Shown: in pieces, positions 11,401 to 23,300 of the stretch
How positions within the stretch are numbered: the first letter of the stretch is position 1
Layout of the letters: the number at the start of each line of letters is the position of its first letter
Assembly: GCA_964019135.1 (NCBI GenBank)
Contig: OZ025253.1
Coordinates: 35,266,548 to 35,330,547 of the forward strand
From: Arenicola marina
Taxonomy: Eukaryota > Annelida > Polychaeta > Arenicolidae
Direction of reading: 5' to 3'
Length of the DNA: 64,000 nt
Position numbers and translations under genes: made by a program
The notes under the pieces: generated by a model
Seen by the model: the letters and a program-made list of their open reading frames with translations, nothing else
Database searches by the model: none
Told to the model about the DNA's origin: nothing

Positions 11401-13510
11401 TCAATAGTCCTGGAAAATGACCATCGCCATTCTGAGTCTGACATAGCCGTCCGGGTATACATCAGCCACACGGTCATCGAACTTGTCAACCTGCGCAGAC
11501 GGAAGCAGAATGCTTGATATAAACTCGTTTGGTCATATGTGCGTATTGTCACCCAAATGGGTGATCTATTGCTGGAAGAGAACACTAGTCATAGCCAGAG
11601 TTGTTATTTACTCTGTTTCCACGAGATCTCTTTCAGCCATTGTAGCCACAGGATCAAAGGTAAACACATGATAATTGCATGATGTTTACGCGCTATCTGC
11701 AGTATTGTAGTCACCATGGAGAGAACTTACTTTGTAGAGGATCGCCCGGCCCATGACTAGTTGATCGTCATTGGGCGCGAGGAACATCTAGAAAGAAATA
11801 GTTACTTCTGTGTTGGCGAGAACTCTCCCTGCCAAGAAGCTCGCCAAGACAGGGTTCCTTGCTTTGAGGCAAAGGCTCTGCACAAGAACTTCATCTGTAA
11901 TGTAAAGCATCTACAAATTGCTCAAATTGCTTCATTTTTACGATACCCGCTACTGACGCAGATTCCACGCCAAGAGATAAATTCGTAATTTAAAGGCGTT
12001 CTATCGCAAAAAAATTCGAGGTCACTATTAACGCCTCCAACCAGTGGCAGTTCCAGCGGGGGGCTTACTGCGGCTTTAGCCTCCCTAATCCCTGGTCAAA
12101 CCGCAGAGCCCCCCCCCCCCAACCGACAGGTATAGCCCCCTAAAAAAGAAGCATATCCATGTCCAGGAGCAGCAACCTGCATGCTAGAACAGAAGCATAC
12201 TGAAGAAGGGCCAGTAGCCCCTACCCCGCTTCCGCCGAAATTCCAGCTACCCCCACCCCCTAAATTCTGGATCCGCCCCTGCTAGCTACAGACCAACTTC
12301 TTCAAAGTAGCTAAATGAAGCCCAGTGTCCAACAAAATGTTTCCACAACAAATATACATGTCGCTTGCAATAGAATGAAATCAAACCTACCGGAAATAAT
12401 GTTAAACGGGTCAACGAGACTTTCTCTCAAGACGACCAAGTGGTCACAGCTTGCATCGCGGATACTATCTGCGGGCATTAAATTTGAGAAAATTAAATCT
12501 GCTATACGATGCGGAAAGAATGTGCACCGTTGTGGCGGGCATATACCATAGACGGTTAAGTTGCATACACTGGATTGCAATAATATGCAGGACTTAAATA
12601 TCTCGAGTTACGCGGTTGCTCATTCGCAGATACCTACGTTTAAGATTGAAAATCCCGTTTCGTACTGATTGCACAGGCGTGCGTGATCGAATACCTTCGA
12701 TGCCTCACTTTATATTTTATTCTTGAACAATGAAAACCGACAAAATATGAATGTCCTCTAAGACACAGGATCCTTGCGGTACCTTGGAAAATTGAGTTCC
12801 CAGGTATACCGGCCATAGAGTGGGCAATAGCGACATGACCTCCAGGCTTCGTCCAGTAACCAAGCTTCACACACAGACAGCGGGTATCTTGCTCGCTCAG
12901 ATAGTACAGACAGTGCTGAACTAGTATCAAGTCAACTGGTTCACTTGATCCGACATCATTCTGAACGATATTCCTAGTAATATTAGCCTGAAACCAAATA
13001 TCGATGAATCATATTTACATCGTTTGCTTCTGATGTTATAGTGTTGACATCCCCAGTTATTTTGCAAAAAATATGTAACCAGCCTTCCGACAACTTGTGT
13101 AACCGAATTATCCCTGCTACATGGCCCACTAGCCGCAGGGCCGTAACGAAGGCAATGGATTTCCGATCATGGCCTACCGTCTGAGAGTAGGGGATGGTAA
13201 CAGAGATTTCTAGATTCTTGATTATCACTCTTCTCTTCCAAATGCATCTACGAATATAATTTAATTGTCGCACATTTGGTGCATTTTTTCTTTAGTTGTC
13301 TCATTTACGCATAATACTCAACGTAATATATCATGGGTCACGCATGGGTCATGCTTGCGACACTTTCACTTGCTCTCACCTGTATGTGTGGAAGTTCTTC
13401 AGCCAAGACAGTTTCCAGAATGGCTGCCGCTGTGACATCCGGCTCCACGCCGTAATATCTCCGACATTTAGGCATGAGCTTCAGTATAGCAATGTCGACA
13501 TCTCCACACG
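11401..13510 (-). pseudogene. HNMT-like methyltransferase, beta copy 1 (first exon lost)
   Basis: Five exons on the - strand keep open frames and GT..AG borders: exon 2 at 13510-13380, exon 3 at 12987-12783, exon 4 at 12468-12391, exon 5 at 11894-11806 and exon 6 at 11490-11401 (TGA). They encode CGDVDIAILKLMPKC and YYGVEPD, then VDLILVQHCLYYLSEQD, TKPGGHVAIAHS and a MAMVIFQDY end. The first exon, present in the other copies (49,251-49,098; 38,707-38,544), is absent: in the aligned place near 14,265 the sequence jumps from the intron to the region upstream of the exon, a deletion of a few hundred bases. Without it there is no start and no first half of SAM motif I. Intron 1 also holds two MITEs. 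It is best read as a recent pseudogene, or less likely a gene with a new first exon. Confidence 0.8.
12042..12282. mobile_element. MITE (CAGTGGCAGTTCCAG..GGATCCGCCCCTG), beta copy 1 intron 4
   Basis: About 240 bp with near-matching inverted ends (CAGTGGCAGTTCCAG and CTGGATCCGCCCCTG) and a C-run. Also present in beta copy 3 at 47,774-48,010, so it predates the duplication. In beta copy 2 only its right end remains, because a deletion there also removed part of exon 5. Confidence 0.65.
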
Positions 13511-13520
13511 CTAAAGTATA

Positions 13521-13923
13521 TTATTACGAGTTGGTGGGCATGTTAACTAGTACAATAGCGTTACATCTGAAGGCCTCTAAAATGCCGTATTCTGACCCAA
13601 ACCGCCCTGCTGCCCATGCAATCGACAATCGTTGCCATGGCGACGCTGCATAGAACAATGAAACATGACGTCACGCATAAAAGAATTGTAGTTATAGCTT
13701 TAAATAGCCCGCTTCTATGACTAGTTGCCTAGTTGCACATGCTATGTTCCTTGGCAACATATATATGGCATAAAAAGGCGACTGGCCAACTATATATGTG
13801 GAAAGGCTTGCGATTTGCGGACAGTCAGTCCCAAAATGCTTTACTTTTGTCGTTGCATGCGGAAATTAAACCAAAGAAGCAGAGACAAGTCAACGCCTTA
13901 AATTTAAATTCATCTCGTAATAA
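13521..13923. mobile_element. MITE with TTATTACGAG ends, beta copy 1 intron 1
   Basis: 403 bp beginning TTATTACGAGTTG and ending CATCTCGTAATAA, which are inverted copies with one mismatch, flanked by TA on both sides. It is absent from the same intron of beta copy 2, where the sequence runs straight from the exon 2 acceptor into the intron. The TA target fits a Tc1/mariner-type or similar element, but no transposase is present. Confidence 0.65.
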
Positions 13924-13927
13924 TAGT

Positions 13928-14110
13928 AATAGCGCGAGTTTTGCTTGGCGTTAGGCATTTTATTGGCCCTTCATCAAGCTGTAGCAGCCCTTCATTTTCA
14001 TTATCCGCCCTCGGCCTTGCGGCCTCAGGCCGATAATGAAAATTGGCGGGCTGCTACAGCTTGATGTCGGGCCAATAAAATTGCCTAACTCCCCGCAAAC
14101 TCGCGCTATT
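13928..14110. mobile_element. foldback MITE, beta copy 1 intron 1
   Basis: 183 bp forming a long near-perfect hairpin: AATAGCGCGAG at the left end pairs with CTCGCGCTATT at the right, and the arms (about 80 bases, with ATTTTATTGGCCC and CAAGCTGTAGCAGCCC strings) meet round a loop of GGCC-rich sequence near 14,015. It lies five bases after the previous MITE and is absent from beta copy 2. Confidence 0.75.
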
Positions 14111-14339
14111 GTCATAATACAATAAATATATACTATTTCGTGACATAAATTACAGTTAAGCATCCTGACAAAGAATAAGCAAGCTTTCGATTAGTGAATT
14201 AAACATCACGTGGCTGAAAAGCCAGTTTCGCGCCTTGAGTTTCGACTGAGAGAAGTCTAAGTCTCTATCCTGTATTGCCTAGGGATTATACATCTAATTT
14301 GCAAATAAATAACAATGAATTCTTACTTTTTAATGTTGC

Positions 14340-14560
14340 TGAAAAGAAGGGTAGAATAATATGTGTTTAATCATGTCAAATACTTTGGAGAATTCTAAGA
14401 ATACTGCCTACGTAAACACACTTTTACTAGAGAAGACGTTGTTCGATGTGTTAAACACCAAAGAAGGTGGAGTGGTTAGCTATTGCCAGCTGATGATCCA
14501 GTTATGCGTCAGAGCAAAGTACATCCACCCACTTCATGGGAGAAATACTTCAAAGGTAAG
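14340..14560 (-). mobile_element. LINE reverse-transcriptase remnant, unit 1
   Basis: The - strand reads AVFLEFSKVFDMIKHIL near 14,420-14,365, the RT motif usually written [14 protein letters not shown]. It is a short dead piece, differing from the LINE at 1,638 in sequence. Counterparts are at 38,860-39,090 and 51,130-51,430, always upstream of a beta gene. Confidence 0.6.
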
Positions 14561-14589
14561 ATATGTTTTTTGTTCAACACTAGGTTTTT

Positions 14590-15490
14590 GTCTGGAGCAG
14601 TGGCACTCCCATGATGAGGCGGGAGACGTTCTGTTGTTGTAGGACGGCGACGATCGGGTCCGACTATAGCTCAGAACACATGAAGGGTCTCACCTCGGAA
14701 CGGGTTTGATTGATTCTCTATAAAACAAACTAACCAACAGTCACCGTATTTTAAATTCTCCGGATGCTCCTAGCTGGCCCCGTGACCCTTGCGACCGACT
14801 CGATGCTCCAAGTCTTGTCCGCCTTTTCCCCCGCAGTGAATGGCGAAGCGCCGCACGTCTAGCCGGCAGTTTTAATCCGCTGGCGCACCCAGGTAGAATG
14901 GTGAAGGCCACGTATCTTAAATCATAAGCTGCAGTCATGAAACGTTGTGCAAGGCGGAAAGAGAAGAGCGGGGCAATGGGAAGGGTGGGTGGTGGCAGAC
15001 ATCATGAAGAACGGGAAGAGCAAAGAGGGGGAGAGGAAAAGATTATCCTGCGAACTGCCTATGCCATTTTGCCGGGTAAAGTCGACAACGTGTGTCTCAT
15101 TGGCGGACATAACGTCACATATGAGGCAACAAGCTGGACTGCGTCGATTGCCTAGAATGAAGTGTTCTGTTTGTTAGCCAGCCGCAATTAAGCGACCCTG
15201 TAACGTAATTTTTTGAGGACCGAGAAGACTTGTCCTTAAAAAAGCAATGTGAACTGTGAACAGCATGTCATTATGCGTGACGCGACGAAGCTTCACAGGC
15301 GCCTGCTTAATGGGTCCTTCGACATTAAGAGCACATTAACCCCCCACCCGCCCCCGGTATGCGACTGATAATGAAGTGTCGTGTTTGTTACCCAGCTTCA
15401 ATTTACTAAAGGTTTATTCAGTACCGGAATGCGACGGCCAATTCTCGGATACGAAGAGAATTACAAACATCATGTCTTGACGTTTTGACA
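14590..15490. other. GC-rich tail of unit 1
   Basis: No gene recognised. 14,590-15,060 matches 39,110-39,560 and 51,900-52,290 (strings CTCACCTCGGAACGGGTTTG and CCTTGCGACCGACTCGATGC). From about 15,150 it contains a partial copy of a dispersed repeat also found at 60,690 and 61,720. Confidence 0.55.
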
Positions 15491-15497
15491 TCTCATG

Positions 15498-16722
15498 TCC
15501 AAAGTACCATGATATATACCTCTGCCAAAGTACCATAATATAAAACCTCTGCCAAAGTACCATGATATATACCTCTGCCAAAGTACCATGGTACATACCT
15601 CAACCAAAGTATCATAACATAGACCTCTGCCACAGTACCATAATAAATACCTTTGCCAAAGTACCATGATATATACCTCTGCCAAAGTACCATGATATAT
15701 ACCTGGGTCTAAGTACCGTGATATATAACTCAACCAAAGTACCATGATATATACCTCTGTCAAAGTACCATGATATATACCTCGGCCTAAGTACCGTGAT
15801 ATATACCTCTGCCAAAGTACAATGATATATACCTCTGTCAAAGTACCATGATATATAACTCAACAAAAGTACCATGAAATATACCTCTGTCAAAGTACCA
15901 TGATATATACCTCTGCCAAAGTACCTTGATATATACCTCGACCAAAGTACCATGATATATACCTCTGCCAAAGTACCATGATATATACCTCTGCCAAAGA
16001 ACCATGATATATACCTCTGTCAAAGTACCATGATATATACCTCGGCCAAAGTACCATGATATATACCTCTGGCAAAGTACCATGATATATACTTCTGCCA
16101 AAGTTCCATGGTACATACCTCAACCAAAGTATCATAATATAGACCTCTGCCACAGTACCATAATAAATACCTTTGCCAAAGTACCATGGTATATACCTCT
16201 GCCAAAGTACCACGATGCATACCTCTGTCAAAGTACTGTGATATATAACTCAACCAAAGTACCATGATATATACCTCTGTCAAAGTACCATGATATATAC
16301 CTCGGCCTAAGTACCGTGATATATACCTCTGCCAAAGTACAATGATATATACCTCTGTCAAAGTACCATGATATATAACTCAACCAAAGTACCATGAAAT
16401 ATACCTCTGTCAAAGTACCATGATATATACCTCTGCCAAAGTACCATGATATATACCTCGGCCAAAGTACCATGATATATACCTCTGCCAAAGTACCATG
16501 ATATATACCTCTGCCAAAGAACCATGATATATACCTCTGTCAAAGTACCATGATATATACCTCTGCCAAAGTACCATGGTATATACCTCTGCCAAAGAAC
16601 CATGATATATACCTCTGCCAAAGTACCACGATACATACCTCTGCCAAAGTACCATGATATATACCTCTGCCAAAGAACCATGATATATACCTCGGCCAAA
16701 GTACCATGATATACCATGGTAT
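15498..16722. repeat. 26-bp minisatellite, ~47 copies, 520-bp higher-order period
   Basis: The unit of 26 bp contains AAAGTACCATGATATATACC followed by TCTGCC. Variant units recur in the same order exactly 520 bases (20 units) apart: the ACCTCAACCAAAGTATCATA variant near 15,597 and 16,117, and the ATATATAACTCAACC variant near 15,720 and 16,240. The unit length is not a multiple of three but has no stop in several - frames, so long frames of YISWYFGRGIYHGTL repeats appear; they are by-products. The array ends near the start of unit 2 and has no counterpart at the ends of units 2 and 3. Confidence 0.95.
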
Positions 16723-16879
16723 ATCATCGATAACAAATTAAGAAAACATCGCACGTGATGTATGGGAGAGAGGTACAGTTGAGCCCCCCCCCCCCCCATG
16801 TCTAAAATATCAATGTATTGCGTGACAAAATATGTAGCTATTATGTTGCTGGGTCGCGATAATATGCTCATATGCAGAG
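16723..16879. other. junction between minisatellite and unit 2
   Basis: A short spacer with a C-run (16,784-16,797). It ends at the restart of the duplicon at 16,880. If it lies at the true junction, it would also precede base 1 of the window in another unit, which cannot be seen. Confidence 0.5.
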
Positions 16880-17701
16880 TATTATCTAGGAGGAATGTGT
16901 TCCCAGACGCATAGATTTGTGCGGCTATATTGGTATAGCTGTATCCTATTTTTAGTGTTATGATTGTTAGTAGTAGCAGCAGTAGTAGTAATAGTAGCAA
17001 CGTGGAAGTAATTAATGACAAGATGATCAGCAGCAGTCCGAGTTAGCGTGTAAACACTTTTATAGCGCAGACCTTTGGCCTTCGCATGTCCCAGAATGAC
17101 ACCGGGTCATAAACGCGGTCAGGATATTGTCTACATATCTGTTTTGTTTTTCAAATGGCTCGCATTCGTTGGCATTTTTGGTAAGCATAATACATTAGAC
17201 GTTCGGGATTAAAATAAAAAAAGAAACGTTTATTGTGTTATCGCCGCCGAGTCAATATTGATACCGAATGATTTGTGATTGTGACAACGGTAGTGAAAGT
17301 TCTTCCCACATGCCGGATGTGCCCCATATATGTTTACCAAGATACTAAATTCACAAGCCATTAGAAATCCAACCGCCCCCCCTCCCCCCCGTCCTTTCAT
17401 GCTAACTGATATATGCAAGACATGCCTACATTAATTAAACCAGCAACGCATCAAGCGAACCTTCAACATCTTGCAACCCGCATTTTACGTCGCCTGTCTA
17501 GGCAACAAGTTACAATGGTTTTCATCCCATCCCGATGCAGCAAAAGGCCCCCACAATGTCCCATATTTTAATTTGGCTGAAGTGAGATAATAAATATATA
17601 TGCGGGTAGACTCAATATTTTCCTTCGATTGTGGCTAATAGAACCGGGTGTCCAGTGCGTGGCGTGTCATTGTACCTTATGCGGGCTATTTGAAACTGTT
17701 C

Positions 17702-17748
17702 GCGCTGGCCTTGGCGCTGGCGCTGGCGCTGGCGCAGGCGTTGGCGCG
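17702..17748. repeat. (GCTGGC)n hexanucleotide repeat, unit 2 copy
   Basis: Duplicate of the tract at 824-870, shorter by one hexamer and with one unit changed to GCGCAGGC. This is ordinary microsatellite drift between duplicons. Confidence 0.8.
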
Positions 17749-18515
17749 TCCAGTGTGTGACGGCCCTAACAGCGACGACGTCGAGTTCATATTAAGGAGA
17801 CGATTTGTTTATCGCTTGCTGGTCTTTATAATAGCTATCTGCTGATTTGTGTAGGTTGAGGCAAGCAGGAAGTTAATTTTGGAAGAGCGATTGTGTTTGT
17901 CGACGAAGGTGTCAGGTGAGATTTTTGTTCAATGGAATGCCTCCCAACAGGGCAGCGACGCGCTCAGATAAAGAAAACAATGTGTCACCGTAACGTAAAG
18001 GATGCAGTTGCTTGCATGTATCATCTGGTAAATGGCACATAGCAATCAGAGGACAGAAGCGTATTGCCCTGTCTTCTGTATGTGCGCAGCAAACGGATTA
18101 GCCTAAAGCTGGCACTACAACAGATCGGGTTATGGCACCATGCGTTGGACTCCGACCGGGTTTCCTTAAGTGGATGTGGGCGTCCAGCATGGGGTGTCCG
18201 GGTTCCCGGCTGCTGCCCACAGGGCGTGGGGTACCCGCTGGGCTGGCCAATGGCGTGGCAGCTTGTGGGGTAAGCGGGCGAGCCACCGGGACAGGCAACT
18301 CATCTATCAGTGCAGATGCACTCCGCCATGGTGGTTATGCAGTCGCCCTGAGAATCTATCATTTGTAGCCTCAACCAAGATCTTGTCCCCACTGGCCATT
18401 AGGCTGTCACAAAACTCAGAACACTGGGTCAATTGGGTAAACATCCAGTGCCTCCCGCTCGTTGACGTACGTTCACTTCACTTCGGGGGGTGGCGGAGAT
18501 CCGATAGTTCAAGTC

Positions 18516-20220
18516 ATCAGAATCAGAATCATTTTATTTTTGGTCAAGCATACATAGCAGAACAGAACAAACATAAATGCACTATGAAATAAATTCAAAC
18601 ATAGGGACAGTAGTGTGGATGACTTGACCGAGGAGACCTCATTAAGACCACCGACCAGTCGCAAGCAGGGGAGCCCCCTCAGAAAAAAAACACACAAAAA
18701 AGTTTATAGCCAGCCAGTTGCTAAAACAATATTGACTTAAATACTATCAGAGATAAGATAGGTTGTCATATATTAAAGTTAACGACAAATATAGTATGTA
18801 AGAATAGACAGGAACACAAAACAGAACCAAGAAAACACAACTGATGATAGAGTTATCGCATACGTACATTACAAACATAACAATACCGTACATTACAATA
18901 GTCATGATAACCATTTAAGAAGAGTTCTTTGATATGAGATGCGTAACTTGCTAGCGAATGTGTGGTTGCTTTGCGAATGATATGCGGGGGCCTATTATTT
19001 AAGTGTTGCGTAAGACTGTGTCTTCTATGTTCACTAAATTTGCGTTTAGTTTTCGGTACAAGGAATGTGTTCTTTTGTCTTGTATTATAATTGTGTAGGT
19101 CATTTATTTTGAAAATGTCAAGTGTTCCAGGAAATATGTTGGTAAGTTATTATTATTTAAAGAGTGGTAGAACCTAAGCTGTTGTAATGTATGCATATCG
19201 TTCAGTTTTAATATTTTAGGATATTTGAATAACGGATCGGTATGTGCAATATAATTGCTTTTTGTTTTAATCCTAATTGCCCATTTTTGAATTTTGAATA
19301 GCCTGTCTGGTCGATATTCCTAAGCCTTTATGCTAAAGTATAGCTGACTGAAACAGGGCCATATCTATGGTATACAGTATGTTTTGGGGCAGGAACTGTC
19401 CTAACCCATTTCAGAATACCAACCACTTTACTTAATCTTGCAGCAAGTTTCTTTGGGTGACTGTGCCATGGTAAATGCTTATCTAATGTTAGTACCAGAT
19501 AAAATGTGTCGACGCACTCTAGTTTGTTCTTGTCAATGTATAACTCTGGAAGTTTTACTTTTTGCTGCGGCTTGTAAAATACCATATATTTAGTTTTTCT
19601 GTGTTTAGGCACAGATCATTTACTTTCAACCAAATATTGATCTTTGATAATTCGTTTTTTATGCTTTTCGCTGCATTGTTTTTGCTTGTTATTGATATAT
19701 CCAGTGTGCTAAAGAGTGTAGTATCATCAGCGTATACTATAAATGTAAAGACATCGCAAGCGTGAGGTAGATCAGTTGTATTTTTAATAAAGAGAAGCGG
19801 TCCTAGAATGGTACCTTGCGGAACCCAGCGTGTGACAGGCATAACTTGGAATCTTGTGCTATCAATTATAACGTATTGTTTTTATGATAACTTCGATCGT
19901 CCAGATAACTTCTAAGAAGATTTAGAGCAGTTCCGGATACGCCATAGTGGTCAAGCTTGTTTAATAGGATGTTATGATTTAATGTATCAAATGCTTTGGA
20001 TAAGTCCAGATATATATGAATAGGAATTTTGCCTTCATCTAGCTTTTGTATGGTTATATCTATCAGTTCTAATGTGGTATGTTGAGTGGAGTGTTTTTTT
20101 CTGGAGCCATACTGGCTAGAGTTAAAGAATTTTTGCTTCTGAAAATGATCATGCAGGAAGTTAAATGAAATTTTCTCGATAACTTTTGAAATAGCTATTA
20201 ATAGTGATATATCATGTCTG
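18516..20220 (-). mobile_element. 5'-truncated LINE, unit 2 copy
   Basis: Duplicate of the LINE at 1,638-3,340, with the same 3' tail and the same 5' truncation, standing about 150 bp upstream of the second alpha gene. Its RT string FIVYADDTTLF lies near 19,740 on the - strand, with WVPQGTILGPLLFIK beside it. This copy keeps the LGPLLF motif more cleanly than unit 1. Both copies have frame breaks. It duplicated with the segment and was not an independent insertion. Confidence 0.85.
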
Positions 20221-20367
20221 CGTTTACTTCAGGCAAAACTTGTGGCTCCAGATGCCATTGTTCTATGGGATTCAATCGCGTCTGAAACCCGACACATTAG
20301 TGTGCTCGGAGACTACCATCGACCGAGACATATATATTACGGACGCAGATCGATGCTTTAGTCCGAC

Positions 20368-23300
20368 ATGTCATCATATCCCATCCATGACCACCCGGAT
20401 TTGAGCACGTGGCACCATGAAGGATTCAAAGCCTACATGGCCAACAGCGACAGGTGCTCTCAAAGTAATGCGTATTTTGAAAGCAAGCGCCACCTGCTGG
20501 AAAACGTCGTCTCCTGCCTTTCGATTGGGCCCGGTAAGTCCACAGAAAGCAGATCTGCATTAGAGGTTGACTGGACTGTCACCAAATAGTTCTATGTGAC
20601 TCAGGTTTTTGGTACAGACTACTGGTGCAAACCCGGCTCGCCAATGTTATTATGTTATTCAAATATTTCGAAGCTGGCTTATTATTCCACCAAGAACCAT
20701 AAGCGAAGGACACACATTTTTGCTTCCCACCTTTATCAATTTTATTGCGTTTGATTTGATTAGGGTTGAACGGTACTTTCTAGGGGCGGATCCAGAAAAT
20801 CTAGATAGGGGACCGGCTTCAGGGTCGGATCCAGATATGCTGGGTAGGGAGGGGGGGAGATTTTAGTTTTCATATGTTAAATGGTTTAAGTTATATAAAT
20901 GTCGGCCCTAAAAAGGTGTGGCCGGGGTCGAGTCGGCCCCCCTGGATCCGCTTCTGCTTTCGGCCTGCAGACATGCGGTAATCATAATCAGTAATCGTAA
21001 TCGATTGTAATCGATTACATATTCCAAGTAATCGTAATCTTAAATCGATTACATTGGTTTTAAAACAATGTAATCGTAATCGTAATCGATTACATTGCTA
21101 AAGTAATCGTAATCATGATTACTTTTGATGATTACTTGACTATGTTCAATCAGGCTGTCTTAGTCCCCAAACTGAGCTTCACGCTTTACATGTCGCCAGT
21201 ATCATCAATAGAAACTGGCCACTGGAGTCCTTCTGTAGAGATGCACCCCACCCCCCTCCCCAACCATCCGGTCCTTTGTGCCCCACCCCGAGACATAACC
21301 AGATATAAAAAATTAAGCCGGCTGGGTACCCGAATGTGGGCCACCTGTAATCTCATAATTGTCTTGTTTGCATTGGATAACTAGGAATGGTCCAGTGCCA
21401 CCTGCATTGTTGGGAGAGGGAGGGTGGGGGCTGTGATGGGATGGGGTTGGATGCTAGTGTTATTGTTTTCTGCATAGTTATTGTTCTCTGCATAGATGGG
21501 TTGGAAGAAGTGTTGTTATAAAACGAACTCGACTGGGTTCAGTAGTGGGGCGCGGCCACGTATGGTACGGATACCCGCGTGTCCTATATAGCATTGTGAC
21601 TTCATTTTTTTACCTGCCACCTAACATAGAGGCCATAATTTCTTTTACCCACCACACCTCCTTCTAAGGAAGATGAGAATAATTGCAGGAGGTTTGTATC
21701 AAAAATATATATTGTGTTTTTAATATCAAACTTACTATTTAATATATCTAATATAATTCTATACTATAATCTTTTATACTAGTGTTTTATTAATGACTAG
21801 AATAACTGATTACGATCGAGGATTGTTCTCCAGAAAGTGACTACCCCTGGGCTGTAACCCTCAGTAAATTTTCCCAAAAAAATGTCGGGAATTGAATGCA
21901 CAGGTCTATGATCAGAAATCCGCCACTCTTCCAACCAAGCTGCCCCGACTTCATATGCGTGGCTGCGCTCCTCCAAAGCTTACAGTGTTGATATAGCTAC
22001 TTAAAAGCCTAGTCCCGGGTTCATTTATCAAAAACATCATAGAAAGTAATCATGATTGTAATCATGATTACTTTCAATGTAATCGTAATCGTAATCGATT
22101 ACTTTCATATTTCCTGTAATCGTAATCGTAATCATGAAATTGCCAAGTAATCGTAATCGTAATCGATTGCATTTACAATGTAATCGCGCCATGCCTGTCG
22201 GCCTGTAACACATCTCGTAACATTACCTTGGTAAATTGAACCCGCTAAGGAAACACAATTTGTTTGGCACATCCGCCGCAAACAAAGTTGAGTTTCAATT
22301 TAGCCGCCTAAGCAGCAAATAAAAACAGGCATTAAATTATAATTTTAGCAACTGGAGATGTTGATATTCCTGTGCTGAAGCTCATGCCTAAATGTCGGAG
22401 TTACTATGGCGTAGAGCCGGATGCCAAAGCGGCTGCCCTGTTGGGGACTGCCTTGGCTAATGAGTTTCCACAGATACAGGTGAGTTATTCCGAGACGTCT
22501 CACGAACTTTGATACTTTATGATTAATTAATTACGCACTGTTTCGAATAAGGTGCCAATAATTACATGTCCGAAGTAATCGTGGTTGAAACCTAGCGTTC
22601 AAGACTACATACCAACAGTTCCCATTGATTCTTCTTGGGCTATTGCATTATTTCACGTCATTTTCCCATAGATTGCGTATACGTCTGTACGTATACCGTT
22701 TTTATATCAATGTCATTTTGCCAAAGATTTCTTCCATCTTTCATAATTCCTTCCAAGTTAGCGCATTCCATATGTAGCCCATAAAGAACAGAACGAATAT
22801 TTGTTTCCAGGCTAAGGTTGCTCGGAATGTAGTTCAGATGGATAAGGGTCCCAGCGAACCAGTCGACCTGATCCTACTTCAGAACTGTCTGTACTATCTG
22901 AGCGATGCAGATGTCGGCAGTTTATGTGTGAAGCTTGGCTACTGGACGAAACCTGGAGGCCTTATCGCCATTGCTCATCGTACGAACCTTCCACCTGTGA
23001 ACCCGCATTTTCAAGGTAAGTACTTGTGTTTCAGAAAACATTTCGTGCGTTGGAATGACACGAAAAACATAGATTATCACGGGTTGAAATGGAACAAAAA
23101 AATAAAATACTCTCTCACGGTGCCATGCCTCCATATGTGTCTGCACTATGAAGGTAATTTTATATTAATGTATTGAATGTATGGCCTGCCTATGCATCTA
23201 TGTAAGTTAAATTGGTTGATAAATTAATGTTAAATACATGTGGGTTCAACACACACTTCCGTGAAACCAACTACAAATTCGCATGACCGGGGTTGTGTCG

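Larger units (their letters stand above)
1..15490. repeat. segmental duplicon, unit 1
   Basis: The sequence from base 1 restarts almost unchanged at 16,880, so the window opens inside or at the edge of a tandem unit of about 16.9 kb. The unit runs: unclassified upstream block, antisense LINE, alpha methyltransferase gene (+), intergenic block with minisatellite, beta methyltransferase remnant (-), LINE remnant, and a GC-rich tail. The left edge cannot be seen because the window begins there. The right end is blurred by the 26-bp minisatellite, which units 2 and 3 lack. Confidence 0.85.

Noticed and set aside
14361-14642. First coding exon of the beta gene on the + strand (93-codon frame)
   Set aside because: The opposite strand reads as the LINE RT motif FLEFSKVFDMIKH, and the counterparts at 38,900 and 51,200 also read as RT on the - strand.
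15498-16722. CRISPR-like array
   Set aside because: Units are head-to-tail without unique spacers, the host is an animal, and no cas genes are near.
15470-17021. Long - strand frames of repeated YISWYFGRGIYHGTLAEVY
   Set aside because: They are translations of the 26-bp minisatellite, whose unit lacks stops in these frames. Three frames are open at once, and there is no unique sequence supporting a protein.
18170-18592. 140-codon + frame in the upstream block of unit 2
   Set aside because: The unit 1 copy (near 1,290) is interrupted although otherwise nearly identical, and the frame runs into the LINE 3' tail. No family signature.
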